A DNA stretch of 64,000 nt from [Eubacterium] yurii (GTDB lineage Bacteria; Bacillota; Clostridia; Peptostreptococcales; Filifactoraceae), in NCBI GenBank assembly GCA_900167215.1, contig FUZS01000005.1, positions 1 to 64,000 of the forward strand, written 5' to 3'. The notes under the pieces were generated by a model. That model was given only the letters and a program-made list of their open reading frames with translations, did no database searches and was not told the DNA's origin. The first letter of the stretch is position 1. Every line of letters begins with the position of its first letter. Below are positions 53,827 to 62,346 of this stretch, in pieces. The translations under genes and the position numbers were made by a program.

Positions 53827-55227
53827 ATGACTGTAGCGTTTGTAATGGTCTCAGGCTTAGAAAAAAGTGTACGGAGTATATTTGTAATAGGTCTTATACT
53901 TTTGCTAAGAAGAAGATTAAATATCAACAGCACGAAATGGGCGAATATCATCTTATGGACTATACTCTTTATATATCTACTTTTTCCGTATTCACTTTTT
54001 ATCCAAGTTGATGATCCAAGTAAGTATGGCTTGCTACAGTTAGTATTAATGCCTATGATATTTTTTAGTAAAGTAGCAGTTTTTATATTAGAAAGCTGTG
54101 GAGATATTTTGGATAGGACAAATAGGACAGTTGTGGCGAGCTTATTCCTTATATATTTAGTAGTACAACTAATCAAAAGAAATAAGGCGATGAAAAATTC
54201 CGTATTAATGGAGCAAAACAAGCAAATAAAAAAATACATTGATTTATTCAACCTAAAAAGAAAGGTGCAAGTATTTGTAAATGACGATATATCAACACCT
54301 ATAACCTATGGAGTTATTCATCCTAAGATAATAATACAAAGCCATATATTAAAAGATGAGCAACTTTTAAAATATGTGATAATACATGAGATGACACATA
54401 TTAAAAAATTCGATATTGTGTTTAATCATATAAAAAATCTTATAACCTGTTTGCATTGGTTTAACATATTTATCCTTGTCGCTTCAAGATATATAGAAGA
54501 TGACATAGAAGTACTTTGCGATAAGTTAGTTATCCAAAAAGTGGGAGATACAATGCAAAACAGGAAAGATTATTGCCTATCAATGCTAAAACTTATTGAA
54601 CAAAAAGAAATAGAAAAAGAAACAGCATTAAAACTACATCCAACTAAAGAAAGAATGATAATAATGAAAAAATGGAAGAAAAGTTTCTCAGGAGTCTGTA
54701 TTTTAGTAATGATAGCAACTTTGTCAATGACAGTATTTGCAGATGTTATTATAGCAGAAAAAGACAGGGTGACTGTTTCTGATGTTATTGAAGATGAGGC
54801 TGATGAAGAAGTAATATCACAAGATAGGATTTATGAAAAGGACAAAGTAAAAGTAATTAGCGATGTAGAATATGATAAATTAACACTTGGTGATATACAG
54901 TTGGACGGAGTCAGAGCTGCAAATATAGATGATAAAGTTACGTTGAGTGACTTAGAACATAAATCATATAGTTTTAATATGTCATCCAATACACAAAAAG
55001 ACCATGACAGTTTTGCTATAAAGATGAGTGAAATGAAATGTGGAGACGGTTTAGATTATGCATTAATAATAAAAGAAGATGGTAAATCTGTTTACAAGAC
55101 AAGTTTGAACAGAGCAACAACGTTAACGGTTAAAGCAAATCGCAACAGTAGTTATGAAGTTATTATAAATAATCTATCAACAAGTTCATTAAAATATAGA
55201 GTAAGGATAAATAGTTATAAAAGATAA
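53827..55227 (+). CDS. blaR1-like: M56 family (BlaR1-type) membrane metallopeptidase without a penicillin-binding sensor
   Basis: 466 residues. Helices at about 15-28, 40-60, 70-88, 100-117; zinc motif HEMTH (187-191) in the cytoplasmic gluzincin domain with DDIEVLCD (about 218) as the third-ligand region; last helix about 285-305. The outer C-terminal part (about 306-466) is acidic and beta-rich and lacks the serine penicillin-recognising motifs of BlaR1/MecR1, so the signal is not obviously a beta-lactam. It should cleave the BlaI-like repressor. Next genes encode cell-wall proteins, likely the regulated output. Confidence 0.9.
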   Translation: MTVAFVMVSGLEKSVRSIFVIGLILLLRRRLNINSTKWANIILWTILFIYLLFPYSLFIQVDDPSKYGLLQLVLMPMIFFSKVAVFILESCGDILDRTNRTVVASLFLIYLVVQLIKRNKAMKNSVLMEQNKQIKKYIDLFNLKRKVQVFVNDDISTPITYGVIHPKIIIQSHILKDEQLLKYVIIHEMTHIKKFDIVFNHIKNLITCLHWFNIFILVASRYIEDDIEVLCDKLVIQKVGDTMQNRKDYCLSMLKLIEQKEIEKETALKLHPTKERMIIMKKWKKSFSGVCILVMIATLSMTVFADVIIAEKDRVTVSDVIEDEADEEVISQDRIYEKDKVKVISDVEYDKLTLGDIQLDGVRAANIDDKVTLSDLEHKSYSFNMSSNTQKDHDSFAIKMSEMKCGDGLDYALIIKEDGKSVYKTSLNRATTLTVKANRNSSYEVIINNLSTSSLKYRVRINSYKR

Positions 55228-55357
55228 ATAAAGTAGATCGAGATTATGAGCTATATGAATCCTCAGAGGTAGAAGAACGGAGATATGAGTATAACATAAT
55301 ATTGGTGGTTTTAAGTCTTTTATTTAATGTTATCCATATCAGAAAGGAGAATTTGAA

Positions 55358-56341
55358 ATGAAAAGATATGGTCCTATAATTTTAATTAGTTTTATAATAT
55401 TTTCTTGCTTATTTATAGTGCTGTTTTCTGAAAATCATCCTAATTCAGGTACCAAAGAATTAAAAAATGAAGAAAAGGTTATTGGAGATGTAGTAGAAGA
55501 AAAAGAACACGACAGCTTAATATCAGATATATTTGCTACTAGTAGAGATGCCGAAGGAAATATATATGGACCAAAAGAGTTTATAGGAACAAGTAACGGA
55601 TTTTATCTGTTAAATACTTTTTCTAAGAATATATACATAATTAATGATGGAAAAGTATTTTCAAAAATTTTCTTGGATGATATAAATCCTGATAAAATAG
55701 CTATTGATGGCAATATTCCGTATGTCTTGGATTTATCACAATTCTTAATAGCAAAAGTTGTAGATAAATCAAAAATTGAAAAGTATCCAATAATTGGCTT
55801 AGACGATGAATCAGTTTCAAATTTCAGTGTTTCCAGGAACAAAGCATATATTTCAATTTACAAGGATGATAAAGATGTTACATTGATCTTTGATTTATCA
55901 AAAGGTGAATTCGTATATGAAAGTGAAATCGAAGGAATAGTCAATGGAGATGAAGTTTATTCTTTTGTAAGTAATGATGATACATTAAATAGTTCCGGAG
56001 TTTTAACTATAAAAAATATCGTTTCTAAAGCTGTAGATAAAATTCCTGTAGCAACTAATAATACACTATTAGGAGTAAAGTATTTAGGAAAAGATAAAGA
56101 TGGAAATATTTTGTTTTTTTCCAATGAACTTTTAAGAGAAGATAGCGATAAAAATGTAAAATATATTAAATCATTAAATTTGAAAGATTCAAAAATAAAA
56201 GAATATGTAGTTGATGATAATACACTATGTTGTTTTTATAATGGTGATATATTTCAGTTTAATCCATCTATAAAAAATGTTGATTTTAGACCTTTAAAGT
56301 TTTCAGATAACAGTACAAAGGTTTATCAGATGAAGAAATAA
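55358..56341 (+). CDS. Anchored extracellular protein, probable N-terminal part of a broken NlpC/P60 gene
   Basis: 327 residues. N-terminal hydrophobic anchor (about 6-25; IIFSC could be a lipobox), then repeated short strands (GTSNGFYLLNTFSKNIYIIN; NIPYVLDLSQFLIAKVV; NKAYISIYKDDKDVTLIFDL) spaced like propeller blades. No known motif. AAAGGAG before ATG. The frame ends at TAA 56339-56341, exactly where an NlpC/P60-coding frame without a start codon opens one frame back, so both are probably one gene split by a frameshift. Confidence 0.7.
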   Translation: MKRYGPIILISFIIFSCLFIVLFSENHPNSGTKELKNEEKVIGDVVEEKEHDSLISDIFATSRDAEGNIYGPKEFIGTSNGFYLLNTFSKNIYIINDGKVFSKIFLDDINPDKIAIDGNIPYVLDLSQFLIAKVVDKSKIEKYPIIGLDDESVSNFSVSRNKAYISIYKDDKDVTLIFDLSKGEFVYESEIEGIVNGDEVYSFVSNDDTLNSSGVLTIKNIVSKAVDKIPVATNNTLLGVKYLGKDKDGNILFFSNELLREDSDKNVKYIKSLNLKDSKIKEYVVDDNTLCCFYNGDIFQFNPSIKNVDFRPLKFSDNSTKVYQMKK

Positions 56342-56958
56342 ATAATGAGCATTCAAATGACTTTGATCCATCTGCTTTAAAGTTAGAAGAAAGGTTAGCG
56401 GTATCACCGATAAGCAGAAATACCATTATAGAAAATGCAAAAAAATACCATACATCTTTTTCTTGGTCATGTAAAGCTAATAATCTAAGTTATCTAAAAA
56501 ACTATACAAAACCAAGATATGTTTCTAAAGCAGGAAAATATAAATCTATGCCATATTGTTGGGGAGGATTTAATACAACGGCTCAATTTGTCAATGGTCT
56601 GAGCAAAGGAGGTAGAGTAGGTAATATATATACAGGAACAGATTCACATGTCCCAAATACATTTGGTTTAGATTGTTCAGGTTTTGTTTCAAGGTGTTGG
56701 AATTTATCATCTCATTATGGGACAGGTCAACTTCCTGAGGTTTCAAACAATATAGCTATGGATAAGCTACAAAAAGGAGATGCATTGCTAATGGATAAAC
56801 ATGTGATTTTGTTTGACAGCAAAAATAGTAATGAAGATTTTGTTTTGTATGAAGCTACCAAATACAATAGCTATGATAGGGTTTCTCATACTATAAGGAC
56901 GGTTTCGTATTTAAAAGCAAACGGATATAAGGCTATTAGATTTAAAAATATGAGGTAA
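56311..56958 (+). pseudogene. NlpC/P60 cysteine peptidase segment lacking its own start (frameshifted)
   Basis: The open frame from 56311 (after TAA 56308-56310) encodes EINNEHSNDFDPSALKLEER, then the NlpC/P60 core: MPYCWGGFNT (from 56548), catalytic Cys in FGLDCSGFVSR and His in MDKHVILFD. No start codon precedes the ATG at 56548, which sits in the middle of the domain edge, has no ribosome site and would lack a signal for export. The upstream 79 codons look coding. Fusing it to the preceding gene by a -1 shift near 56311-56341 gives one secreted wall hydrolase of about 530 residues. It could be a true frameshift mutation, recoding or a sequencing error. Confidence 0.7.
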
Positions 56959-56963
56959 GGATT

Positions 56964-57560
56964 ATGTCTATATCAAAAAAAAGAAATGAGATAATAATAG
57001 TACTATTATTGCTAATATCTATTATAATTCTATTTTCCTATGTATTATCAAAAAATAAAGAAAAAGATTATATCGGTAAATTAGCATTGGTTGTAAGTAC
57101 AGATTACAAGATAGATAAAAGTGTTTTTCCAAAAGATAAAGATGATATAAAAACTCCGGAGGATGTTTCTGTAGGTGAAGTTGCATATATACGCTCCATA
57201 TATAAAGACTATGCTTATGTCGACTTGATGCGACCTATGCAAGTATATGCCGAAATAAATTCCGGTTACATTCACCTGAATAACTTGAAAGTAGACTATT
57301 CAAACGAAGAAATTTCTTCTATTTGTAAATATTGTAATATAAAGGGCGATAAGGTTAAAGGATACGATAAGCCCAATGGACGAGTTGTGGAAGAGCAAGT
57401 TTCAGATTGCTATGCAGAAGTTTTAGAAAAGAAAGATAATTGGATTAAAGCCGGTTTTCCTGGTGGCGCAGATGATTTATGGGTACGCTCAGAAGATATA
57501 GACTATGACTTTTCAGTGTTTGCTGAGGGTAGGAAAAATTCTAAACCGGAAACAGAATAA
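56964..57560 (+). CDS. Membrane-anchored protein with SH3-like repeats
   Basis: 198 residues. A single N-terminal anchor (IIIVLLLLISIIILFSYVL, about 10-28) and an outer part with two SH3b-like units (about 38-105: VGEVAYIRSIYKDYAYVDLM; about 120-180: GYDKPNGRVVEEQ ... DNWIKAGF ... LWVRSEDID). It starts 5 nt after the NlpC/P60 stop and is surely co-transcribed. Probably binds the wall alongside the hydrolase. I do not recognise the exact family. Confidence 0.75.
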   Translation: MSISKKRNEIIIVLLLLISIIILFSYVLSKNKEKDYIGKLALVVSTDYKIDKSVFPKDKDDIKTPEDVSVGEVAYIRSIYKDYAYVDLMRPMQVYAEINSGYIHLNNLKVDYSNEEISSICKYCNIKGDKVKGYDKPNGRVVEEQVSDCYAEVLEKKDNWIKAGFPGGADDLWVRSEDIDYDFSVFAEGRKNSKPETE

Positions 57561-57576
57561 GTTATAAGGATTATTT

Positions 57577-57728
57577 ACTCAACTTTCTCACATGAAATGC
57601 GTATTAAAAGCATTGATAGTTAAATATATTTTATAAATATAATACTATACCAAGTATTGTATAGAAAAAATCGATGTATATTTAAACTTCAACTTTAAAT
57701 TACGATAATTATAGAAGGAAAGGTGAGT
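57577..57728 (-). repeat. Dispersed element, family C (copy C3, reverse, shortened)
   Basis: ACTCAACTTTCTCACATGAAA at the left and AATTACGATAATTATAGAAGGAAAGGTGAGT at the right are C1's ends in reverse. Internal deletion leaves 152 bp. The remaining spacer to 57893 is AT-rich. Confidence 0.7.
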
Positions 57729-57893
57729 AAATTAGTTTTTTAATATTTGATGTTTAAGTATTATATTTACAATCAAGTTAAAGACAATGTTAAAACAGGA
57801 TATTCTAAAGCTTATAAATTATAACAGACTATTCTTTAAAATAATTAATCTATTTTTCGATTCAAATAATTTACTTTATATTTGAGGTAAGAA

Positions 57894-58542
57894 ATGAAGA
57901 TAATAAATATTGCTTTCAAGTGTATTTATCTTCTATTATTATATTTTGTATATAATCTTATATTTTTAAAATTATGTTCAAATTTATATTTAGACTTTGA
58001 ACTTAATCAGTTGATATATTACACTGTAAATCTTGTTATTTTAATGATTTTAATTCTTTTAACCTTCAAACATATAAATATTAATATTAATGTACTTTGA
58101 AAAAATACCCTTTTCAATAATATTAATATTCTTTTAAAATATGGTTGCATAGGCTTTTTTATAAGTTTTCTCATATTTTTTTGCTCTATAAAATTACCTT
58201 TTTTTCATAGTATTATGGATATTTCTATTAAAAGTGACATTAATTCTTTTGTAAAAAATCAGTTTATAGCAATTATATGCGTATTTGTAGGTGTACTTAC
58301 CGAGGAGTTTTATTTTAGGAAAAATATACATAAAAACGAATAGTATTATCTACCCGATAATAGTTCATTTTATTTTTAATACGAAGGAGTTTTATGTACT
58401 ACCTATTGTAAGTTTATTTGTACCATTAAAATCTTTAAATGAAGATATTATTTATGTGACATTGCTTGTATCCGGGATTATATTTCTTTTTGTATACTTA
58501 CTGTTAGCGATTTTTAGGAATATGAAATTTAATAAGGGATGA
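57894..58542 (+). pseudogene. CPBP (Abi) family intramembrane protease, decayed
   Basis: A first frame (57894-58100) encodes two membrane helices, stops at TGA 58098-58100, and continues in frame with FFISFLIFFCSIKLPFF and the CPBP motif VGVLTEEFYFRKN before another stop. The final motif (IYPIIVHFIFN) appears in a different frame (58291-58542), and about 40 residues normally lying between EExxxR and this motif are missing. So there is one nonsense mutation, one internal deletion and a frame change. Clearly non-functional remains of a CAAX-protease-like gene. Confidence 0.8.
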
Positions 58543-58706
58543 TGTTTGCTTATTTTATATTTGCAGAGATGATGTAAGAGATATAGATTCTGCTATTGTG
58601 ATAAGAGTTATAATATTCCTTAATTTCCAAAGTAGTACAAATAAAGAAGAATGTTTAATATAAACAAGACTTGCAATGAGTAAAAAAATAACAAGATATT
58701 AACGAA

Positions 58707-58734
58707 AAATCTTTACATTATGCAAAATTTGTGT
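58707..58734 (+). promoter_or_regulatory. Promoter of the ECF S-component gene
   Basis: TTTACA, 16 nt, TGTATAAT-type -10 box (TATAAT), about 55 nt before the ATG. The short leader contains ATCTTAAATTTAAGA, a small dyad. Confidence 0.5.
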
Positions 58735-58790
58735 ATAATTATATCTGAGGAACATTATCTTAAATTTAAGAACTGTATCTGGAGGAAAAA

Positions 58791-59558
58791 ATGAAAAAAG
58801 AAAAGTTGAGAAAACTCGTGGTATCTTCGATGCTCGGGGCGATTACCGTTGTACTGGGATTGACTCCTCTTGGTTTGATACCGCTCGGGATTATTAATGC
58901 GACTACAATGCATATTCCCGTAATAGTAGGTGCAATTTTGGAGGGACCGGTGGTAGGTGCGTCTATAGGACTGATATTTGGAATATCATCACTTGTAAAA
59001 AACATCACCACTCCGAATTTACTTTCATTTGCATTTTACAACCCGCTGATTTCAATACTACCTCGTGTTTTAATAGGTATTGTCAGCTACTATGTATTTA
59101 GCTTTTTTTCAAAGAGAAAAAGCTCTACTCTAAAAGCTGTAAGTTATGTAGTATACGTGCTTTTAACAATTTTTATGTCGTATCTGTTCTATACTAATAT
59201 AACTGCTGCAAAGACGCTCAATGCTTTTTTGAGTTTGATACTTTTAGTATTTGTGCTTGCAACTGCTTATCTGACTCATAAAAAGAGCTATGACAATTTT
59301 GCTGTGATAATCAGCAGTTTTGTGGGCTCACTTACTAATACCGTATTGGTGCTTGGTGGAGTGTATTTGATGTATGGCTCTATGTATATGCAAAAATTGA
59401 ATAAAGCTCCGTCAGAAGCCGGAAATGTACTATTTGGCATAGCTTTGACTTCAGGATTGCCGGAGGCTATCATATCAGTCATTTTGACGACTGCCGTAAT
59501 AAAAGCTCTAAGTTCACAACTAAGTCATGTCGCTCAGATGGATAGAATTAAGAATTGA
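58791..59558 (+). CDS. ECF transporter S component
   Basis: 255 residues, about six to eight helices. The N-terminal LRKLVVSSMLGAITVVLG and the loop ATTMHIPVIVGAILEGPVVGAS (in parts: MHIPVIVGAILEGP, about 40-53) are characteristic of vitamin-binding S components, which join a shared ECF energising module (not in this window). The bound vitamin or metal cannot be assigned: no riboswitch is seen in the short leader. Strong TGGAGG site. Ends at a clear terminator. Confidence 0.85.
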   Translation: MKKEKLRKLVVSSMLGAITVVLGLTPLGLIPLGIINATTMHIPVIVGAILEGPVVGASIGLIFGISSLVKNITTPNLLSFAFYNPLISILPRVLIGIVSYYVFSFFSKRKSSTLKAVSYVVYVLLTIFMSYLFYTNITAAKTLNAFLSLILLVFVLATAYLTHKKSYDNFAVIISSFVGSLTNTVLVLGGVYLMYGSMYMQKLNKAPSEAGNVLFGIALTSGLPEAIISVILTTAVIKALSSQLSHVAQMDRIKN

Positions 59559-59566
59559 TTTATAAC

Positions 59567-59592
59567 TCCTGCTTATGCGGGAGTTTTTTTGG
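59567..59592 (+). terminator. Terminator after the ECF S component
   Basis: ACTCCTGC-TTAT-GCGGGAGT followed by seven T. Confidence 0.9.
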
Positions 59593-59640
59593 AAATATAT
59601 GTAATAGTATGAAAATAAATTTTCCATTGTGTTATAATAC

Positions 59641-59770
59641 TAATACTATTATCTATTTAATCTATGGATAATTCTCATAAGCAGTTTTTTAAAATTAGTA
59701 TATGGTTTATGATTTTGTTATAAATTTGATTAAAATATTTTATCCATTATTTTATTTGATTTTAGTATAA
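59641..59770 (-). repeat. Dispersed element, family B (copy B6, reverse)
   Basis: TAATACTATTATCTATTTAATCTATGGATAA ... ATCCATTATTTTATTTGATTTTAGTATAAG: an almost complete reverse copy of B2, 130 bp. Confidence 0.75.
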
Positions 59771-59819
59771 GTAGCTATGTGGATTTTTAATAAGTCAGTT
59801 ATTTTAATAGGAGCTAAGT

Positions 59820-60224
59820 ATGTCAAAATCTTTTAAAAATAATGAAGAGTTTATTAAATTTATTAAATTCATAGTGGTAGGGCTTATAAATACAATCTTT
59901 CAATTAGGTATTTACTATTTTCTATTATTTGCAGGTGTTAATTATAACATATCTTTTGCCATCAGCTTTATATTCAGCGTATTGTTTTCATATGTATTTA
60001 ATAATAAAATAGTATTTAAAGTTGATAATGTCAACAGCAAAAGCTCCCTGATTAAAATATACATTTCTTACGGTTCTACTTTTTTATTGGGACAGATAAT
60101 GCTGTATTTGGGAGTAGAAAAGCTTGGCGTTTCAGATAAGATAATGCCTATAATAAATATAATATTGACTACTCCGATAAATTTTCTCTTAAATAAATAT
60201 TTTGTTTTTAAAAAAGAAGAGTAA
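59820..60224 (+). CDS. GtrA family membrane protein
   Basis: 134 residues, four helices. FIVVGLINTIFQLGIYYFLL (about 18-37) and FAISFIFSVLFSYVFNNKIVF (near 45-66) fit GtrA proteins, thought to flip or present lipid-linked sugars. AGGAG ribosome site. No glycosyltransferase partner is adjacent. Confidence 0.9.
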   Translation: MSKSFKNNEEFIKFIKFIVVGLINTIFQLGIYYFLLFAGVNYNISFAISFIFSVLFSYVFNNKIVFKVDNVNSKSSLIKIYISYGSTFLLGQIMLYLGVEKLGVSDKIMPIINIILTTPINFLLNKYFVFKKEE

Positions 60225-60231
60225 TTGTAAA

Positions 60232-60266
60232 AAAAACGATATTATCAAGATATATTTCGTTTTTAC
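60232..60266 (+). terminator. Terminator after GtrA
   Basis: AAAAACGA(TAT) pairs with (ATA)TCGTTTTT-like TTTCGTTTTT around an AT loop, ending in a T run. The stem is weak but well placed. Confidence 0.5.
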
Positions 60267-60359
60267 CTATGTTTTCTTAGCAAATTTATTAAATTATCAC
60301 AGAAATTTTGCAACAAAAATTTCAAAAAATAAATAAAGTAAAAAAAATTAAAAAAATAC

Positions 60360-60388
60360 TTGCAAAAATTCGGCTTTTAGTATATAAT
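60360..60388 (+). promoter_or_regulatory. Promoter of glutamate dehydrogenase
   Basis: TTGCAA (60360-60365), 17 nt, TATAAT (60383-60388). Expected start near 60395. Confidence 0.75.
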
Positions 60389-60394
60389 TATTGC

Positions 60395-60617
60395 CACAGG
60401 AGAAATCATTTGCACTAAAGTATTGAATATCTTCTTATTTTGTGAATGTTGTCACTTTTTTCTTTATTTTTCAACATCACAGGGTTTAAGGCTTTCAGGT
60501 ATGTTTTACTTTTATTTATTAAGAAGAGAGTTCTTGCTGTATTACATAAGATTCTTCTAATAATTTAGCTAAGTTTATAATATTTTATATTTTAAAATTT
60601 TAAGGAGTGGATTAAAA
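60395..60617 (+). promoter_or_regulatory. Long structured leader of glutamate dehydrogenase
   Basis: About 220 nt. A hairpin TGTG-A-ATGTTG / CAACAT-CACA (about 60440-60485) with a pyrimidine-rich loop stands in the first half. There is an early AGGAGA without a good ORF and a 40-codon frame (from ATG in GTGAATGTTG) without a ribosome site. It matches no riboswitch I know. Confidence 0.45.
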
Positions 60618-61892
60618 ATGGCAACAGAATCATTAAACCCTTTGGTAAACTCACAAAAACAACTTAAGAGTGCTTGCGATTTATTGGGAGTTGAACCTAT
60701 AGTTTACGAATTGCTTAAAGAACCCCAAAGAGTTATAGAAATAACTATACCTGTAAGAATGGACAACGGAGAGGTAAAAGTATTCAAAGGCTGGAGATCT
60801 GCTCACAGCTCTGCGATAGGTCCTTCAAAGGGCGGAATAAGATTCCATCCGGATGTTTGCTTGGATGAAGTGAAGGCTCTTTCACTTTGGATGACATTTA
60901 AATGCGGTGTCGTAGGTATCCCTTATGGTGGCGGAAAAGGTGGAGTAAGTTGTAATATTAATGAACTTTCTCAAAGAGAATTGGAACAAATATCAAGAGG
61001 ATACATCAGAGGAGTATACAAATATCTTGGAGAAAAAATAGATATACCTGCTCCGGATTCAGGAACAAACGGTCAAATAATGGCTTGGATGACTGATGAA
61101 TACATCAAATGCAACGGAGATAAGATGGAAATAGGTTTCATCACAGGTAAACCGCTTGGATTTGGTGGATCAAAAGGAAGAAATGAAGCTACAGGATTTG
61201 GTGTTGCCGTTATAGCAAGAGAAATGGCTGCTAAAATGGGAATAGATATGAAGAAAGCTACTGTTGCAGTTCAAGGCTTCGGTAATGTTGGTAGATACAC
61301 TGTTAAAAACGTTGAAAGACAAGGTGCAAAAGTTATAGCTGTTGCTGAGTTCGATCCTAAACAAAAGAAAACTTATGCTATAGTTAAAGAAGACGGTATA
61401 AACTTTGCTGAACTTGACAAATATCAAGTTGAAAATAAGACATTGATAGGATTCCCTGGATCAAAAGAAATAACTTTGGAAGATTTCTGGAAATTGAAAG
61501 TTGACATATTGATACCTGCTGCTCTTGAAAATGCTATAAAAGAGCAAGAAGTAGACCTAATCAATGCAAAATTGATATGCGAAGCAGCTAACGGACCTAT
61601 AACTCCAGAAGCAGCAGCTAAGCTTATCGCAAAAGGAATAGAAATAGCTCCTGACATATTGGCTAACTCAGGTGGAGTTCTTGTTTCTTACTTTGAATGG
61701 GTACAAAACCTATACGGATACTACTGGTCAGAAAAAGAAGTAGAAGAAAAACAAGAAATAGAAATGGTTAAAGCATTTAACAATATTTGGGAAACTAAAC
61801 AAACTTACAAAGCTCCTACTATGAGAGATGCTGCATTTGCTTACTCAGTTAAGAAAGTTGCAGAAGCTATGAAACTTAGAGGCTGGTACTAG
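60618..61892 (+). CDS. gluD: Glutamate dehydrogenase (NAD-type, catabolic)
   Basis: 424 residues, hexameric type. SKGGIRFHPDVCLDEVKALS (about 73-92), the catalytic-lysine loop VGIPYGGGKGGV (about 103-114), PAPDSGTNGQIMAWM (about 146) and the Rossmann VAVQGFGNVGRYT (about 217-229). The sequence is close to clostridial GluD enzymes that deaminate glutamate to 2-oxoglutarate, regenerating the oxo acid for transamination in amino-acid fermentation. Codons are strongly AGA/highly biased, suggesting high expression. TAAGGAG about 10 nt before ATG. Confidence 0.95.
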   Translation: MATESLNPLVNSQKQLKSACDLLGVEPIVYELLKEPQRVIEITIPVRMDNGEVKVFKGWRSAHSSAIGPSKGGIRFHPDVCLDEVKALSLWMTFKCGVVGIPYGGGKGGVSCNINELSQRELEQISRGYIRGVYKYLGEKIDIPAPDSGTNGQIMAWMTDEYIKCNGDKMEIGFITGKPLGFGGSKGRNEATGFGVAVIAREMAAKMGIDMKKATVAVQGFGNVGRYTVKNVERQGAKVIAVAEFDPKQKKTYAIVKEDGINFAELDKYQVENKTLIGFPGSKEITLEDFWKLKVDILIPAALENAIKEQEVDLINAKLICEAANGPITPEAAAKLIAKGIEIAPDILANSGGVLVSYFEWVQNLYGYYWSEKEVEEKQEIEMVKAFNNIWETKQTYKAPTMRDAAFAYSVKKVAEAMKLRGWY

Positions 61893-61964
61893 AATATCTT
61901 AAGGATAAGGTAAAAGTGATATTACAGTTTTTTTAATATAAACATACCCTTTCCAACAAATAAA

Positions 61965-61995
61965 AAATCTCACTTAACAGGTGAGATTTTTTATT
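61965..61995 (+). terminator. Terminator of glutamate dehydrogenase
   Basis: AAATCTCAC-TTAACA-GGTGAGATTT followed by T run. Confidence 0.9.
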
Positions 61996-62049
61996 GTTTT
62001 TTATTAGTAGTAAGTGTATAATACAGTAAAAGAATTTAAGATGGGATAT

Positions 62050-62163
62050 TATACTAATCACCATTTATATTGCCAAGATTATTATTTTAGCAAATTATTC
62101 GTTTTTCAGATTATCAATAATTCTTGCTGTAATAAAATTACACAGATTTTTGATAGGTTTAAG
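62050..62163 (+). repeat. Dispersed element, family A (copy A6)
   Basis: ATACTAATCACCATTTATATTGCCAAG ... ACACAGATTTTTGATAGGTTT matches A1 closely, but the right terminus (TTTTTAGTATAA) is replaced. The rest of the spacer to 62346 has no clear feature. Confidence 0.65.
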
Positions 62164-62346
62164 GTGAGCTTTCCCTGTATTAATAACTATTATTATACAA
62201 TGATCTTGTTAATCTATGGATGGCTCATCAGGTATTTTATTTATAAAATATTGAATTTCTGAGTAAATCATCAATATTTTGTAATTTATAATTTTATTGA
62301 ATTTTTGGTATTATACCTTGTTTATACTTAAAATGGGGGTGTTGTA

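Noticed and set aside
53827-55227. True BlaR1 beta-lactam sensor
   Set aside because: The outer domain shows no serine-x-x-lysine, SxN or KTG penicillin-binding motifs; only the M56 peptidase part is shared.
58700-58790. Vitamin riboswitch before the ECF S component
   Set aside because: Only about 50 nt of leader lie between promoter and ATG, and no known aptamer motif is present.
7820-62163. CRISPR array as an explanation for the recurring intergenic repeats
   Set aside because: Copies are dispersed, 75-230 bp long, inverted at their ends, and have no regular spacers or cas genes.
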